Positions 15,408-23,920 of a stretch of DNA of 64,000 nt are shown one piece after another. Positions within the stretch are counted from its first letter, which is position 1; every line of letters starts with the position of its first letter. Location: NCBI GenBank assembly GCA_905216145.1, contig CAJMST010000001.1:186001-250000 (forward strand), written 5' to 3'. The translations under genes and the position numbers were made by a program. A model generated the notes under the pieces. It saw only the letters and a program-made list of their open reading frames with translations. It had not been told where the DNA came from and made no database searches. The DNA is from an uncultured bacterium (lineage in GTDB: Bacteria; Actinomycetota; Coriobacteriia; Coriobacteriales; Coriobacteriaceae).

Positions 15408-16131
15408 AGGCGATGGCTTGGCGCTGAAGCTCGATGAGCTCGGCGATACCCTTGTCGCCCAGGTCGAGCAGGGCGTTGAGGCGCTTGCGGTCAAAGGGCG
15501 CCTGCTCGCCGGTGCCCTGGAGCTCGATCATCTCGCCGGTGTCGGTGGCGACGAGGTTCATGTCGACCTCGGCGTGACTGTCCTCGGAATAATCGAGGTC
15601 AAGCAGCGTATTGCCGTCGACAACGCCCATGGAGATGGCAGCCACCTGGCCGATAAGCGGGATGCGCTCGATCTTGCCCGCCTCGACCCACATGGCGAGG
15701 GCGTCGTGCAGCGCCACCCAGGCGCCGGTGATGCTCGCTGTACGCGTGCCGCCATCGGCCTGAATCACATCGCAGTCGACGGTGACGGTGTACTCGCCGA
15801 GCGCCTTCATGTTGACGACGGTACGCAGGCTGCGGCCAATGAGGCGCTCGATCTCCATGGAGCGACCCTTGCGGTTGGCGTGCTCGCGCTTGCAGCGCTT
15901 GCCGGTCGACGCCGGCAGCATGGCGTATTCCGCGGTCACCCAGCCGGCCTTAGCTCCCTTTCGCCAGCCCGGCACGCCCTCCTCGATAGTGGCGGCGCAC
16001 AGCACGCGCGTGTCACCGAACTCGGCCAAACACGAGCCGTGGGCGTGCTTCATGACGCCACGGGTGAGCTTAACGGGGCGCAACTCGTTGGCGGCGCGAT
16101 CGTTGGCGCGGTTGACCTGCATGTACTCCAT
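15406..16131 (-). CDS. rph: RNase PH
   Basis: RNase PH is a phosphorolytic 3'-5' exoribonuclease that trims tRNA 3' ends. The 241-residue length matches. Landmarks include VKLTRGVMKHAHGSCLAEFG, the phosphate-site region GWVTAEYAMLPAST, the arginine-rich GKRCKREHANRKGRS with IERLIGRSLR, and ITGAWVALHDA. It may start at 16131 or three codons later; AAAGGA fits the first. It is preceded by murI with 54 bases between and probably belongs to a murE-HAD-murI-rph-rdgB-dtd transcription unit. Confidence 0.95.
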   Translation of the reverse strand: MEYMQVNRANDRAANELRPVKLTRGVMKHAHGSCLAEFGDTRVLCAATIEEGVPGWRKGAKAGWVTAEYAMLPASTGKRCKREHANRKGRSMEIERLIGRSLRTVVNMKALGEYTVTVDCDVIQADGGTRTASITGAWVALHDALAMWVEAGKIERIPLIGQVAAISMGVVDGNTLLDLDYSEDSHAEVDMNLVATDTGEMIELQGTGEQAPFDRKRLNALLDLGDKGIAELIELQRQAIA

Positions 16132-16185
16132 AGAAATTTCCTTTCGGCAAAAGATGTGGCGAAGGCTTTGGCGGCTGCCTTACAT

Positions 16186-17070
16186 CTATTTCAGCTCATC
16201 GATATCGATATGTTCGATGCTCTTGAGCGGCTGACCAAAGATAAAGCTGCCCGCCACCGCAAACTCGGCAATGTTATCGGCCGTCGTGGCAAAACGATGC
16301 TGCGGCTCGGCGGCGTCGCCCGCCAGCTGCTCGCGGCGCGTGAGGATATCGGTCAGCTCGCGCGTGGTCTCCTCGGCGGAACTCACGACGCGCACCCCAG
16401 GCCCCAGCGCATGGCGGATAGGTCCCACCAACAGCGGGAAATGCGTACAGCCGAGCACCACGGTATCGATACCGTGGTCGCGCAGCGGCTCAACCGTGGC
16501 ACCCACCAGCGCACGCACGGCAGGCGTATCGAAGATGTCCTCGTTCTCAAGCCACTGTTCCTGCAGATGTGCACCCGAGGCGAGCTCGTGTTCGACAACC
16601 TCGACAAAGCTCGAGGCAGGACAGCCGTATACATCGACGCCGGCATCTAGATCCTGAATGGCGCGCGTGTAGGCGCCCGAGCGAATGGTGAGGTTGGTGG
16701 CGAGCACGCCCACGCGACGCGTACGCGTGCTGTTGATTGCCGCACGGGCACCCGGCGCGATCACGCCGATCACGGGAACGTCGAGCACCTGCTGGGCCAG
16801 ACGCAAGGCCGCAGCTGTCGCCGTGTTGCAGGCGATGACCATAATCTTGACGTCGTGCTTCGAAAGCCAACGACCCGCCTGCAACGCAAACGAGCGCACC
16901 TCATCCTCGGTGCGCGTGCCGTAGGGGCAGCGCTTGGTGTCGCCAAAGTAGTAGACGGACTCGTGTGGCAGCGCCGTCGCGATGGCGCGCGCAACCGTCA
17001 GACCGCCCAAACCAGAATCGAACACGCCAATCGGGCGCGTGTCGCCTGCCGAATTCTCGATATCGGACAT
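16186..17070 (-). CDS. murI: Glutamate racemase
   Basis: MurI converts L-glutamate to the D-glutamate used in peptidoglycan. The 294-residue protein has the N-terminal motif IGVFDSGLGGLTVARA, the first catalytic cysteine in MVIACNTATAAALR and the second in VLGCTHFPLLV. It is a little longer than the 265-285 typical length because of N- and C-terminal tails. The ATG at 17070 is preceded by TGAGG. Its position near murE fits a peptidoglycan precursor role. Confidence 0.95.
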   Translation of the reverse strand: MSDIENSAGDTRPIGVFDSGLGGLTVARAIATALPHESVYYFGDTKRCPYGTRTEDEVRSFALQAGRWLSKHDVKIMVIACNTATAAALRLAQQVLDVPVIGVIAPGARAAINSTRTRRVGVLATNLTIRSGAYTRAIQDLDAGVDVYGCPASSFVEVVEHELASGAHLQEQWLENEDIFDTPAVRALVGATVEPLRDHGIDTVVLGCTHFPLLVGPIRHALGPGVRVVSSAEETTRELTDILTRREQLAGDAAEPQHRFATTADNIAEFAVAGSFIFGQPLKSIEHIDIDELK

Positions 17071-17121
17071 TACCTCACCAGTCTCTCTCGAAAAGACATG
17101 TCCAAGTGCAGCGACGCCGCG

Positions 17122-18033
17122 CTACGAACGCGCCGCGACCAGCAGCTCTGCCGTCGCCGCCCAACCGTCGACAATTTTGCCGCGCGTAACGAAAGCGTTC
17201 TCGCAAGCAGCCAGGAACTCGGGCGCGCCGGCGCTCGTCAGGCCATTCTCGACCAGACAGAACGTGCCCACGTGATCGGCCATGTAAAAGTCGGACTCGG
17301 AGTCGCCGAGCGCGAGCGTCTCCTCGCGCTCGATCCCCAGGTGCTCACAGAAGCGCGCAATGGCGACGCCTTTGTTGAGGCCCGCGGGGTTGATGTTGAA
17401 TGCGCGACCGTCCTCGACGCGATCGAGCTCGAGCGTCGTCGGCTTGGACAGGTGCGTCAGATGGCCGTTGCAAGCCCAGATCAGACCGCAGCCGGCCTCA
17501 TCCAGGATGGCCTGAACCTCATCGTCGGGCACATCGCCGCGCATGCCGACGGTGACCTCACGGTATTTGTAGCCGGTCGACATGTCGTTGTGATACTCGA
17601 TCTTGTGCGGCCAGCGGGCGAGGATCTTCTCGCACACGCCGGTCTGCTCGATCACCTGGTGCGGAGTAAGGCCGCAGGCGGGGTCGTAAGGCATGTCACC
17701 GGTCAGATACTCCCAATCGTTGGCTTTGAGGTCGTACATAACCAGACCGCCCATCTCACCAATGTAGGAGTTGAGGCCGAGCACGCGCGCGTCCTCGTGG
17801 ATCATGGTGCGGTTGCGGCCCGAGGTAGGAACCACCTGAATACCAGCGCGAGCGAGCGCCACGACGGCCTCGACGAGTTTGGTCGAAGGGTTGCCGTCGT
17901 TGTCGCGCAGCACACACGAGCCGGGCGCGAGCATCGTGGCATCCAGGTCGGTAAAGACGTACTTGACCTTAGCCAAGCGCTCGCGCATCTCGCCCGAAAG
18001 CTCGGCAACGGTCGGCAGGGTGTTGTGGGACAT
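17122..18033 (-). CDS. HAD-IIB (Cof-like) hydrolase
   Basis: This is a cytoplasmic phosphatase of the haloacid dehalogenase superfamily with a C2 cap. Motif I, YVFTDLDATMLAPGS, contains the nucleophile and acid Asp pair; motif II is VVPTSGRNRTM; a lysine lies in PAGLNKGVAIARF; motif IV is LALGDSESDFYMADHV. Length is 303 residues from the ATG at 18033, which has CGGAG upstream. The closest functional groups are sugar-phosphate and mannosyl-3-phosphoglycerate phosphatases, but the substrate cannot be read from sequence. It sits between murE and murI, which might hint at a sugar-phosphate substrate in envelope metabolism. Confidence 0.8.
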   Translation of the reverse strand: MSHNTLPTVAELSGEMRERLAKVKYVFTDLDATMLAPGSCVLRDNDGNPSTKLVEAVVALARAGIQVVPTSGRNRTMIHEDARVLGLNSYIGEMGGLVMYDLKANDWEYLTGDMPYDPACGLTPHQVIEQTGVCEKILARWPHKIEYHNDMSTGYKYREVTVGMRGDVPDDEVQAILDEAGCGLIWACNGHLTHLSKPTTLELDRVEDGRAFNINPAGLNKGVAIARFCEHLGIEREETLALGDSESDFYMADHVGTFCLVENGLTSAGAPEFLAACENAFVTRGKIVDGWAATAELLVAARS

Positions 18034-18140
18034 GGTTACTCCGTTTACGTAGAAGGGTTTGGACTTGGACGGCATGTTTTGATTGAGGGAACACGCTTAT
18101 GGCGACAGCGCACTCAGGGCGCCGCCGCCATCATGGTTCA

Positions 18141-19703
18141 TTAGTCAAACTGGGTAACATCGATCAGGCGATTGGCCAGTGAAAGGTCGCTCTCGATAGG
18201 CACGAACTCGTCGCCCACGTGCATGAGTTCCTCGTCACCCTTTGCCAGCAGCAAGACAATGGTGGGAGCATCGGGGTTGACGTACTCCTCGCGCGCCGCC
18301 TTGAACGCCGCATGCACAGCGGCTTCTCGATCGAGGATGATCTTGTTCGGCGTATCGTCGGGAACATGTTCGGCAAGCTCGAGACAGACCTTCATCGGGT
18401 CCTCGTGAGCCGGGTCCTCGTTGGCAAAGATCATCAGGTCGGAAAACGGTGCGGCCTCGCGCGGAAGCTGCTCGCGGCGCTCCTGCGCCTTGCCGCCGGC
18501 AGCGCCAAACACTGCGATGACCGGGCTGGCGGGAAACGCGCGCTTCACCGACGAGAAAAGCGAACGGAACGAAAGCTGGTTGTGCGCATAGTCGACGACG
18601 CAGATCACGCGGCCGTCCTTCGACTCCACGACCTCCATACGGCCCGGCACACGCAGTTTGGAGAGGCCCTTCTTGATGGCATCGATACCGATGCCGATCT
18701 CGCGCGCAGCGGCGATAGCGACCAGCGCGTTCTCCACGTTAAAGTCTCCCGCGATACCCAGCAGGACCTTCTCCCCCGCCTCGGACTCGTCGGCACACAG
18801 GCCATGCAAGTTGAACTCGATGCTAAAGCCAACCATGCGGACATCGCTTGCCCACAGGCTTGCCTCGGGATGCTCGACGCCAACGGTCACCAAGCGCTCG
18901 GCCGTCGACGCTGCCTCCAGCACACGGTCGACCTCTTCGGTGCCCAGATTCACCACGGCAGTCTTTGCCTGGTCGAAGATCCTGAGCTTGCTCTCAAAAT
19001 AGTCCTCGAAGGTCGGGTGCTCGATGGGTGAAATGTGATCGCGACCGATATTGAGGAAGCACGCCACATCAAACGGCAGGTTCTCGACGCGCTGGTACTT
19101 GAGCGCCTGGCTCGAGACCTCCATGACCATGGACTGGCGACCGGACTCACGGCAGTTGGCGATATGGCGCCAGACCTCGGGGGCCTCGGGCGTGGTATTG
19201 GTGCTCTCGTAGCACTCGATACCATCGTCGGTGCTCACCGATCCGATCATGCCGCAGGACTCACCCGCCGCCTTAATGATGGACTGGAGCATAAAAGCGG
19301 CCGTGGTCTTTCCCTTGGTGCCGGTGATTCCCACAATCTTGACGTCGTGGTCCGGTCGGTCGTAAACCTCCGGCGGCAGCAAAGCCATGGCCGTGCGAAC
19401 GCTCTCCACAACCAGCATCGCGGCACCGCTCTCCTTCGCCAGCGGCTCCAGAGACTCGACCAGCGACTCTTCACACACAAATGCGGCGGCGCCTGCATCG
19501 AGCGCCATGCTCAAAAACGCAGGTCTAAAGGCAGCGCCCTTGCAAAAGAACACGTCACCTGCCGAGACCGCGCGCGAATCAAACGAGCAGCCGGTCACGG
19601 CACGCTCGTCAACCTGCTCTGATGCGCGCAGCTCGCCGCACACATCGAGAAGCTTGGCAAGCGTATCGACCGTGGTCACGGTCGCGGAATCCGAATGGTG
19701 CAT
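18141..19703 (-). CDS. murE: MurE-type UDP-MurNAc-tripeptide ligase, probably L-Lys/L-Orn specific
   Basis: This ligase adds the third stem amino acid to UDP-MurNAc-L-Ala-D-Glu. The 520-residue protein shows the P-loop GITGTKGKTTAAFML, the SNTTPEAPEV-like segment (TNTTPEAPEVW) for substrate, MEVSSQALKYQRV and DYAHNQLSFRSLF. At the position that is DNPR in meso-DAP enzymes it reads NEDPAHEDP, which resembles the DNPA form of L-lysine-adding enzymes. A diaminopimelate substrate is therefore unlikely; L-lysine or L-ornithine is more likely (inference). The start at 19703 has AAAGG upstream. It heads the murE-HAD-murI cluster. Confidence 0.88.
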   Translation of the reverse strand: MHHSDSATVTTVDTLAKLLDVCGELRASEQVDERAVTGCSFDSRAVSAGDVFFCKGAAFRPAFLSMALDAGAAAFVCEESLVESLEPLAKESGAAMLVVESVRTAMALLPPEVYDRPDHDVKIVGITGTKGKTTAAFMLQSIIKAAGESCGMIGSVSTDDGIECYESTNTTPEAPEVWRHIANCRESGRQSMVMEVSSQALKYQRVENLPFDVACFLNIGRDHISPIEHPTFEDYFESKLRIFDQAKTAVVNLGTEEVDRVLEAASTAERLVTVGVEHPEASLWASDVRMVGFSIEFNLHGLCADESEAGEKVLLGIAGDFNVENALVAIAAAREIGIGIDAIKKGLSKLRVPGRMEVVESKDGRVICVVDYAHNQLSFRSLFSSVKRAFPASPVIAVFGAAGGKAQERREQLPREAAPFSDLMIFANEDPAHEDPMKVCLELAEHVPDDTPNKIILDREAAVHAAFKAAREEYVNPDAPTIVLLLAKGDEELMHVGDEFVPIESDLSLANRLIDVTQFD

Positions 19704-19765
19704 CTTTCACCTTTCTCAGCCATTTGGCAGGGACGGTTTTTATAGTAACTGAAACGCACCCACGC

Positions 19766-19790
19766 AAAAACGGCTCCCGGAGGAGCCGTT
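19766..19790 (-). terminator. Terminator of asnB
   Basis: AACGGCTCC at 19769-19777 pairs with GGAGCCGTT at 19782-19790, with TTTTT following on the minus strand. It separates asnB from murE. Confidence 0.82.
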
Positions 19791-19815
19791 ACGCGCAGGC
19801 GTTCGTAAGCCGAGG

Positions 19816-21696
19816 CTAGGCAGCCTGAACAGCGGGCTGGTCCTCGTCGATAAAGAAGCGCTTGTACCACACCAAGAACACGAGCGGCGTATAGATCTTG
19901 CGCTGGAAATCGCCCTTGCCCGCAAAGTGCAGATCGAGCAGGTGCATGAGCTCGTCGGTATCGAAGAACTCGCTTGCCCACGGCGCGGTGAAGTACTCCT
20001 TGACATAGTCGTACCACTTTTGCTCGCGCAGCCAGTAGACAATCGGCACCGGGAAGCCCACCTTGGGACGGGTGGCCCACTCATCGGGCAGCGACTTGTT
20101 GGCAGCGTGGCGGAGTACCTGCTTGTTGCCGTTCTCGTTGATGCGGTAGCGATCGGGAATGTGCTCGGCGAACTCCATGACTTTGCGGTCCAGGAAGGGC
20201 ACGCGCAGCTCCAGCGAGTGCGCCATGCACATCTTGTCGGCCTTGAGCAGAATGTCGCCCGGGAGCCACATGTTCATGTCCAGGTACTGCTTCTTGACCA
20301 GCTCGGGCTGACCCTTCACGCGCGCATAGATGGGAGCGGCAAGCTCGAAGGCGCCGTCGCCGGTGTTGTACTCGGGCTTGAGCACGCCGTCGACCTCGCG
20401 CTCCGGCCATACCAGAGCCTGTCCCAGGAACGACTTCTCGGGGATCTCGGCACCCTTGACCAGGAAGTTATGTCCCTTGAAGTACGGCATATGCAGCGCC
20501 AGGTTACCGAGCGCGCGACGGATGGGCAGCGGCACCATCTTTTTGTACTTGCGCACCGGGACCGTATCCTCGTAGTAGGCGTAGCCGCCAAAGAGTTCGT
20601 CGGCGCCTTCGCCCGAAAGCACGACGGTAACGTCCTTGCGGGCCATCTCGGCCAAGAACCACAGCGGCACGGAAGACAGGTTGGACTGCGGCTCGTCCAT
20701 GTGATACTGGATGTCCTCGAGCGCACCGAAGAACTCGTCGGCGGTAATCATCTTGCGAACGTTCTCGACGCCGAGCTTATCGGAAAGCTCCTTGGCGTAG
20801 TTGGTCTCGTTGAAGTTCTTGTAGTCAAAGCCCACCGAGAAGGTCTTGTCGGGCATGAGGCAAGCGGCGATGTAGCTGGAGTCGACGCCACCGGAGAGGA
20901 ACGACGCGACCTTGACGTCGGCGATGCGATGGGCCTCGACGCTCTCGTGCACGACCTCGTCCAGCTCATCGACATACTCTTCGAACGGCTTCTCGACGGC
21001 AGAGTAATCGCAATCCCAGTAGCGCTCGATGTTCATCTTGCCGGTCGGGATATCGACGGTAAAGTAGTGCGCCGGCGGCAGCTTATAGACGCCCTCGAAG
21101 AAGGTCTCCTCGGTTGCCGAATACTGCAGCGTCATGTACGGACGCAGAGCCTTTTTGTTGACCGCCTTGTGGAAGTGCGGGTAGTCCAGGAAGCTCTTGA
21201 TCTCGGAACCAAAGAGCACGCCCGGAGCGCCGTCACCCGCATCGGCCATGGGGTAGTAGTAAAGCGGCTTGATGCCAAAGATGTCGCGGGCGCCAAAAAG
21301 CTTGTTCTTCTTTTTGTCCCAGATGACGAAGGCGTACATACCGCGCAGGCGATCGAGAACGGCCTCGCCCCACTCCTCGTAGCCGTGTAGGAGGCTCTCG
21401 GTGTCGGCGCCGCAGTGGAACTTGTAGCCCTTGGCCTCGAGCTCGGAACGGAGTTCTTGGAAGTTGTAGATCTCGCCGTTGAAGACAATGACGACGCTAC
21501 CGTCCTCGTTGGCCATGGGTTGGGCGCCAGCCTCGGTCAGGTCGAGGATCGACAGGCGGCGGAAGCCGAGGGCAACGCGGCCGTCGATAAACTGACCGCC
21601 CATGTCGGGACCGCGATGGACGATGCGGTCCATCATCTTGGTGAGCACCTCGGATTGGTTATCCGTCCCACCGACAAAACCGACAAAACCGCACAT
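19816..21696 (-). CDS. asnB: Asparagine synthetase (glutamine-hydrolysing)
   Basis: AsnB makes asparagine from aspartate, ATP and glutamine-derived ammonia. The 626-residue protein begins MCGFVGFVGG, with Cys2 as the glutaminase nucleophile. RGPDMGGQF and NGEIYNFQELRSELEAKGY complete the N-terminal glutamine amidotransferase domain. The synthetase domain carries the P-loop SFLSGGVDSSYIA and LSGEGADELFGGY. The ATG at 21696 follows AGAGGGG. Such proteins can also act on other acceptors, but the sequence gives no reason to prefer that. It is monocistronic with its own terminator. Confidence 0.92.
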   Translation of the reverse strand: MCGFVGFVGGTDNQSEVLTKMMDRIVHRGPDMGGQFIDGRVALGFRRLSILDLTEAGAQPMANEDGSVVIVFNGEIYNFQELRSELEAKGYKFHCGADTESLLHGYEEWGEAVLDRLRGMYAFVIWDKKKNKLFGARDIFGIKPLYYYPMADAGDGAPGVLFGSEIKSFLDYPHFHKAVNKKALRPYMTLQYSATEETFFEGVYKLPPAHYFTVDIPTGKMNIERYWDCDYSAVEKPFEEYVDELDEVVHESVEAHRIADVKVASFLSGGVDSSYIAACLMPDKTFSVGFDYKNFNETNYAKELSDKLGVENVRKMITADEFFGALEDIQYHMDEPQSNLSSVPLWFLAEMARKDVTVVLSGEGADELFGGYAYYEDTVPVRKYKKMVPLPIRRALGNLALHMPYFKGHNFLVKGAEIPEKSFLGQALVWPEREVDGVLKPEYNTGDGAFELAAPIYARVKGQPELVKKQYLDMNMWLPGDILLKADKMCMAHSLELRVPFLDRKVMEFAEHIPDRYRINENGNKQVLRHAANKSLPDEWATRPKVGFPVPIVYWLREQKWYDYVKEYFTAPWASEFFDTDELMHLLDLHFAGKGDFQRKIYTPLVFLVWYKRFFIDEDQPAVQAA

Positions 21697-21883
21697 ATAC
21701 TATCCCCTCTGCTGTTGCTGGGCATCAAATCGAATCAGTAGCTTTTGAGTATACCCGAGGGCGTAAAGAGGGGCGGAATGTTCAGGCAATCTCAACTGAA
21801 TCAGCTCCGCGCCGACACGCGCCGGTTACCTTTAATGGATATGAGGTGAACAACCCAATTGTTTTGCTATACTCTCTCCGCAC

Positions 21884-21959
21884 GGGCGATTGGCGCAACG
21901 GTTAGCGCAGGTGCTTTACACGCACAAGGCTGGGGGTTCGAATCCCTCATCGCCCACCA
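21884..21959 (+). tRNA. tRNA-Val (anticodon TAC)
   Basis: The acceptor stem GGGCGAT at 21884-21890 pairs with ATCGCCC before the encoded ACCA. The D arm is GCGC...GCGC, the anticodon loop TTTACAC places TAC at 34-36, and the T arm is GGGGGTTCGAATCCCTC. The gene is 76 bases long. A TATACT box lies about ten bases upstream. A terminator follows at 21972-21996. Confidence 0.96.
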
Positions 21960-21971
21960 CTTGATTTGATA

Positions 21972-21996
21972 GGCCTCCAGCAATGGGGGCCTTTCT
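21972..21996 (+). terminator. Terminator of tRNA-Val
   Basis: GGCCTCC at 21972-21978 pairs with GGGGGCC at 21985-21991 (one G-U) and is followed by TTTCTT. Confidence 0.7.
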
Positions 21997-22121
21997 TGTT
22001 AGAGCGCCGTGCATGGAATTCGAACCCGCAAGGGTGCGGAGCTGAGGAAACGCGCAAGCGTTTTCCAGCGCAGCACGCGAGGAGCGAAGCGGGGCGCGGG
22101 CGGCGCCAGCCGCACGCGGAC

Positions 22122-22181
22122 ATCCCTCATCGCCCACCATTGAATTGTTTGGCCTCCAGTGATGGAGGCCTTTCTTTTTTT
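22122..22181 (+). repeat. Second copy of the tRNA-Val 3' end plus terminator
   Basis: The 18 bases ATCCCTCATCGCCCACCA at 22122-22139 are identical to the tRNA-Val 3' end at 21942-21959. They are again followed by a TTGA-containing spacer, a GGCCTCC...GGAGGCC stem (22151-22170) and a T-rich tract, so the terminator is duplicated as well. Similarity continues more weakly to an ATTCGAACCCG segment in both copies. It has no 5' tRNA half, so it is not a functional tRNA. It may be an attachment-site remnant or a decayed tandem copy. Confidence 0.7.
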
Positions 22182-22235
22182 CAGGCCCATCGCAGAGGGA
22201 TTCGAACCCGTCAGCACGTCTGTCACAAAGGCCGT

Positions 22236-22450
22236 GGCCAAAAAATGGCGAAAATGAGTACTGCTACTTTGTTTACAACATATATAAAGATAGTATTTGC
22301 TTAAGTTACGCAGCATATGTCCATTATTAGGACTAACAGTTAGATCACAATCGTGCATTCATCGCCATTTCGACTTGCTATCTGGCCTCATTAGTCCAAA
22401 ATTGCTGCTACCAAATCGGTAGCAGTACTCATAATTGATGTTTTTTGGCC
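22236..22450. mobile_element. 215-bp MITE-like element with 32-bp terminal inverted repeats
   Basis: The left end 22236-22267 starts GGCCAAAAAA and ends ATGAGTACTGCTAC. The right end 22419-22450 is its reverse complement in 26 of 32 positions. The interior is AT-rich compared with the surroundings and has no credible coding sequence. The right end also forms its own stem, CTGCTACC with GGTAGCAG. No target-site duplication is obvious. It lies between the tRNA-Val repeat region and argD. Confidence 0.5.
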
Positions 22451-22567
22451 AGCAGGTCTTCCTGCCTTAGCAAATCTAATGCAAAACAGGCTCCAGACCG
22501 CTGAATCGTGCCGCATATGGCACATCCGCAGTCCGGAACCCGGTCCAAATTAAGTTATTGCGCTGTG

Positions 22568-23851
22568 TTAGGACAAAACATCCGACAGGATCTCGATCAG
22601 GCTGTCCACGTCGGCTTCTTCGCAGACAAGTGGCGGCAGGAAACGCAGCGTATGCGCACCTGTAGCGTTGATCACGGCACCGGCGGTCAGCGCGCGAGCA
22701 ACAACATCATGCGCGTCGCCCGCGGCATCATCCAAATCACAGCCGAGCATCAAGCCGCGGCCACGTACCTCGGTCACGTACGGCAGCTTGGCGAGCTTTG
22801 CCTCCATATAGGCACCCACCTTGGCAGCATGCTCGGCATAATCGCCGCGCACAAGCGCGGAGAGCGTCGCGGCGCACGCCGCGACGGCCAAGCAGCTACC
22901 GCCAAAGGTCGAGCCGTGGTCGCCCGGCTTAAACACGTCGGCAATCTCCTTCTTTGCCACGACGGCACCCATGGGCACGCCGTCGGCAATGCCCTTGGCA
23001 AGGCTCATAATGTCGGGCTCCACGCCATAGGTCTGGAACGCAAACGGCTTACCCGTGCGGAAGATACCGCACTGGACCTCGTCGGCGATAAGCACGGCGC
23101 CCACTTCGTGTGCCAGGTCGCGCGCTGCCGCCATAAACTCCTCGGTCATAGGGTGCACGCCACTCTCACCCTGGATCGGCTCGAGCATCACGGCACAAAT
23201 CTCGCTCCCCAGCTGCTTAAAGATCGCACGCAGCTCGTCCACATCGTTGGGCGTACAGGCCACAAAGCCACCCGGCAGCGGGCGGAAGCTGTCCTGCAGC
23301 CAATCCTGCATGGTGGCGGCAATGGTCTCGAGCGTACGGCCGTGGAAGCCGCCGCGCATGCACACGATGGTGTTGCCGCCATTACCGGCACGCTTGGCGT
23401 ACAGGCGCGCGAGCTTCATCGAGCCCTCGTTGGCCTCGGCACCAGAATTGGCAAAGAACGTCTCCCACACCTGCTCGTCCGCGGCCGGGGCACCGAGCGC
23501 AGCGGCCGTGGTCTCATCGCCGGCGGCAATGGCATCGGCAAGCACGCGCGCACCATCTACGTCGTCGTTAGCAAGCTTGGACAGCAGCGCCGCGACCTGT
23601 CCGCGCTGCTCAATGTAGAAGTAATTGGAGACATGCATGAGCTTTTTGGTCTGTGCCTCGAGCGCCGAGAGCACAGCCGGGTCGCCATGACCTAGGCTGC
23701 ACACGCCGATGCCGGCAAGAAAGTCGAGGTACTCACGGCCATCGTCGCCGGTGAGCTTCATGCCGTGACCCTCGACAAACTCGACCGGAGAGCGGCCAAA
23801 GGTATGCATAACGTAATGGGATTCAAGCGATTGCTGAGCTGCAAGTGACAT
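22568..23851 (-). CDS. argD: Acetylornithine aminotransferase
   Basis: ArgD is a PLP enzyme of arginine synthesis (N-acetylglutamate semialdehyde to N-acetylornithine). The 427 residues include GIGVCSLGHGDPAVLSAL, FANSGAEANEGSMKLAR, GGFHGRTLETIA, the LIADEVQCGIFRTG Asp motif and the PLP lysine in MSLAKGIADGVPMGA. It is about 25 residues longer than usual because of an insertion near residue 90-125 (ADAIAAGDETTAAALGAPAA). It is the last gene of argC-argJ-argB-argD on the minus strand, with 70 bases to argB. Confidence 0.94.
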   Translation of the reverse strand: MSLAAQQSLESHYVMHTFGRSPVEFVEGHGMKLTGDDGREYLDFLAGIGVCSLGHGDPAVLSALEAQTKKLMHVSNYFYIEQRGQVAALLSKLANDDVDGARVLADAIAAGDETTAAALGAPAADEQVWETFFANSGAEANEGSMKLARLYAKRAGNGGNTIVCMRGGFHGRTLETIAATMQDWLQDSFRPLPGGFVACTPNDVDELRAIFKQLGSEICAVMLEPIQGESGVHPMTEEFMAAARDLAHEVGAVLIADEVQCGIFRTGKPFAFQTYGVEPDIMSLAKGIADGVPMGAVVAKKEIADVFKPGDHGSTFGGSCLAVAACAATLSALVRGDYAEHAAKVGAYMEAKLAKLPYVTEVRGRGLMLGCDLDDAAGDAHDVVARALTAGAVINATGAHTLRFLPPLVCEEADVDSLIEILSDVLS

Positions 23852-23920
23852 GGGATGCCTTTCGTTGGGCGCCAGACGGCGCGGGGCTATGGGTGCAGGA
23901 ATGGGGCGGCTGCGGGTCAG

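Noticed and set aside
21960..22215. Second functional tRNA gene after tRNA-Val
   Set aside because: Only the 3' 18 bases and terminator are repeated; no D arm or anticodon arm precedes them, and the TTCGAACCC segments do not fold into a tRNA on either strand.
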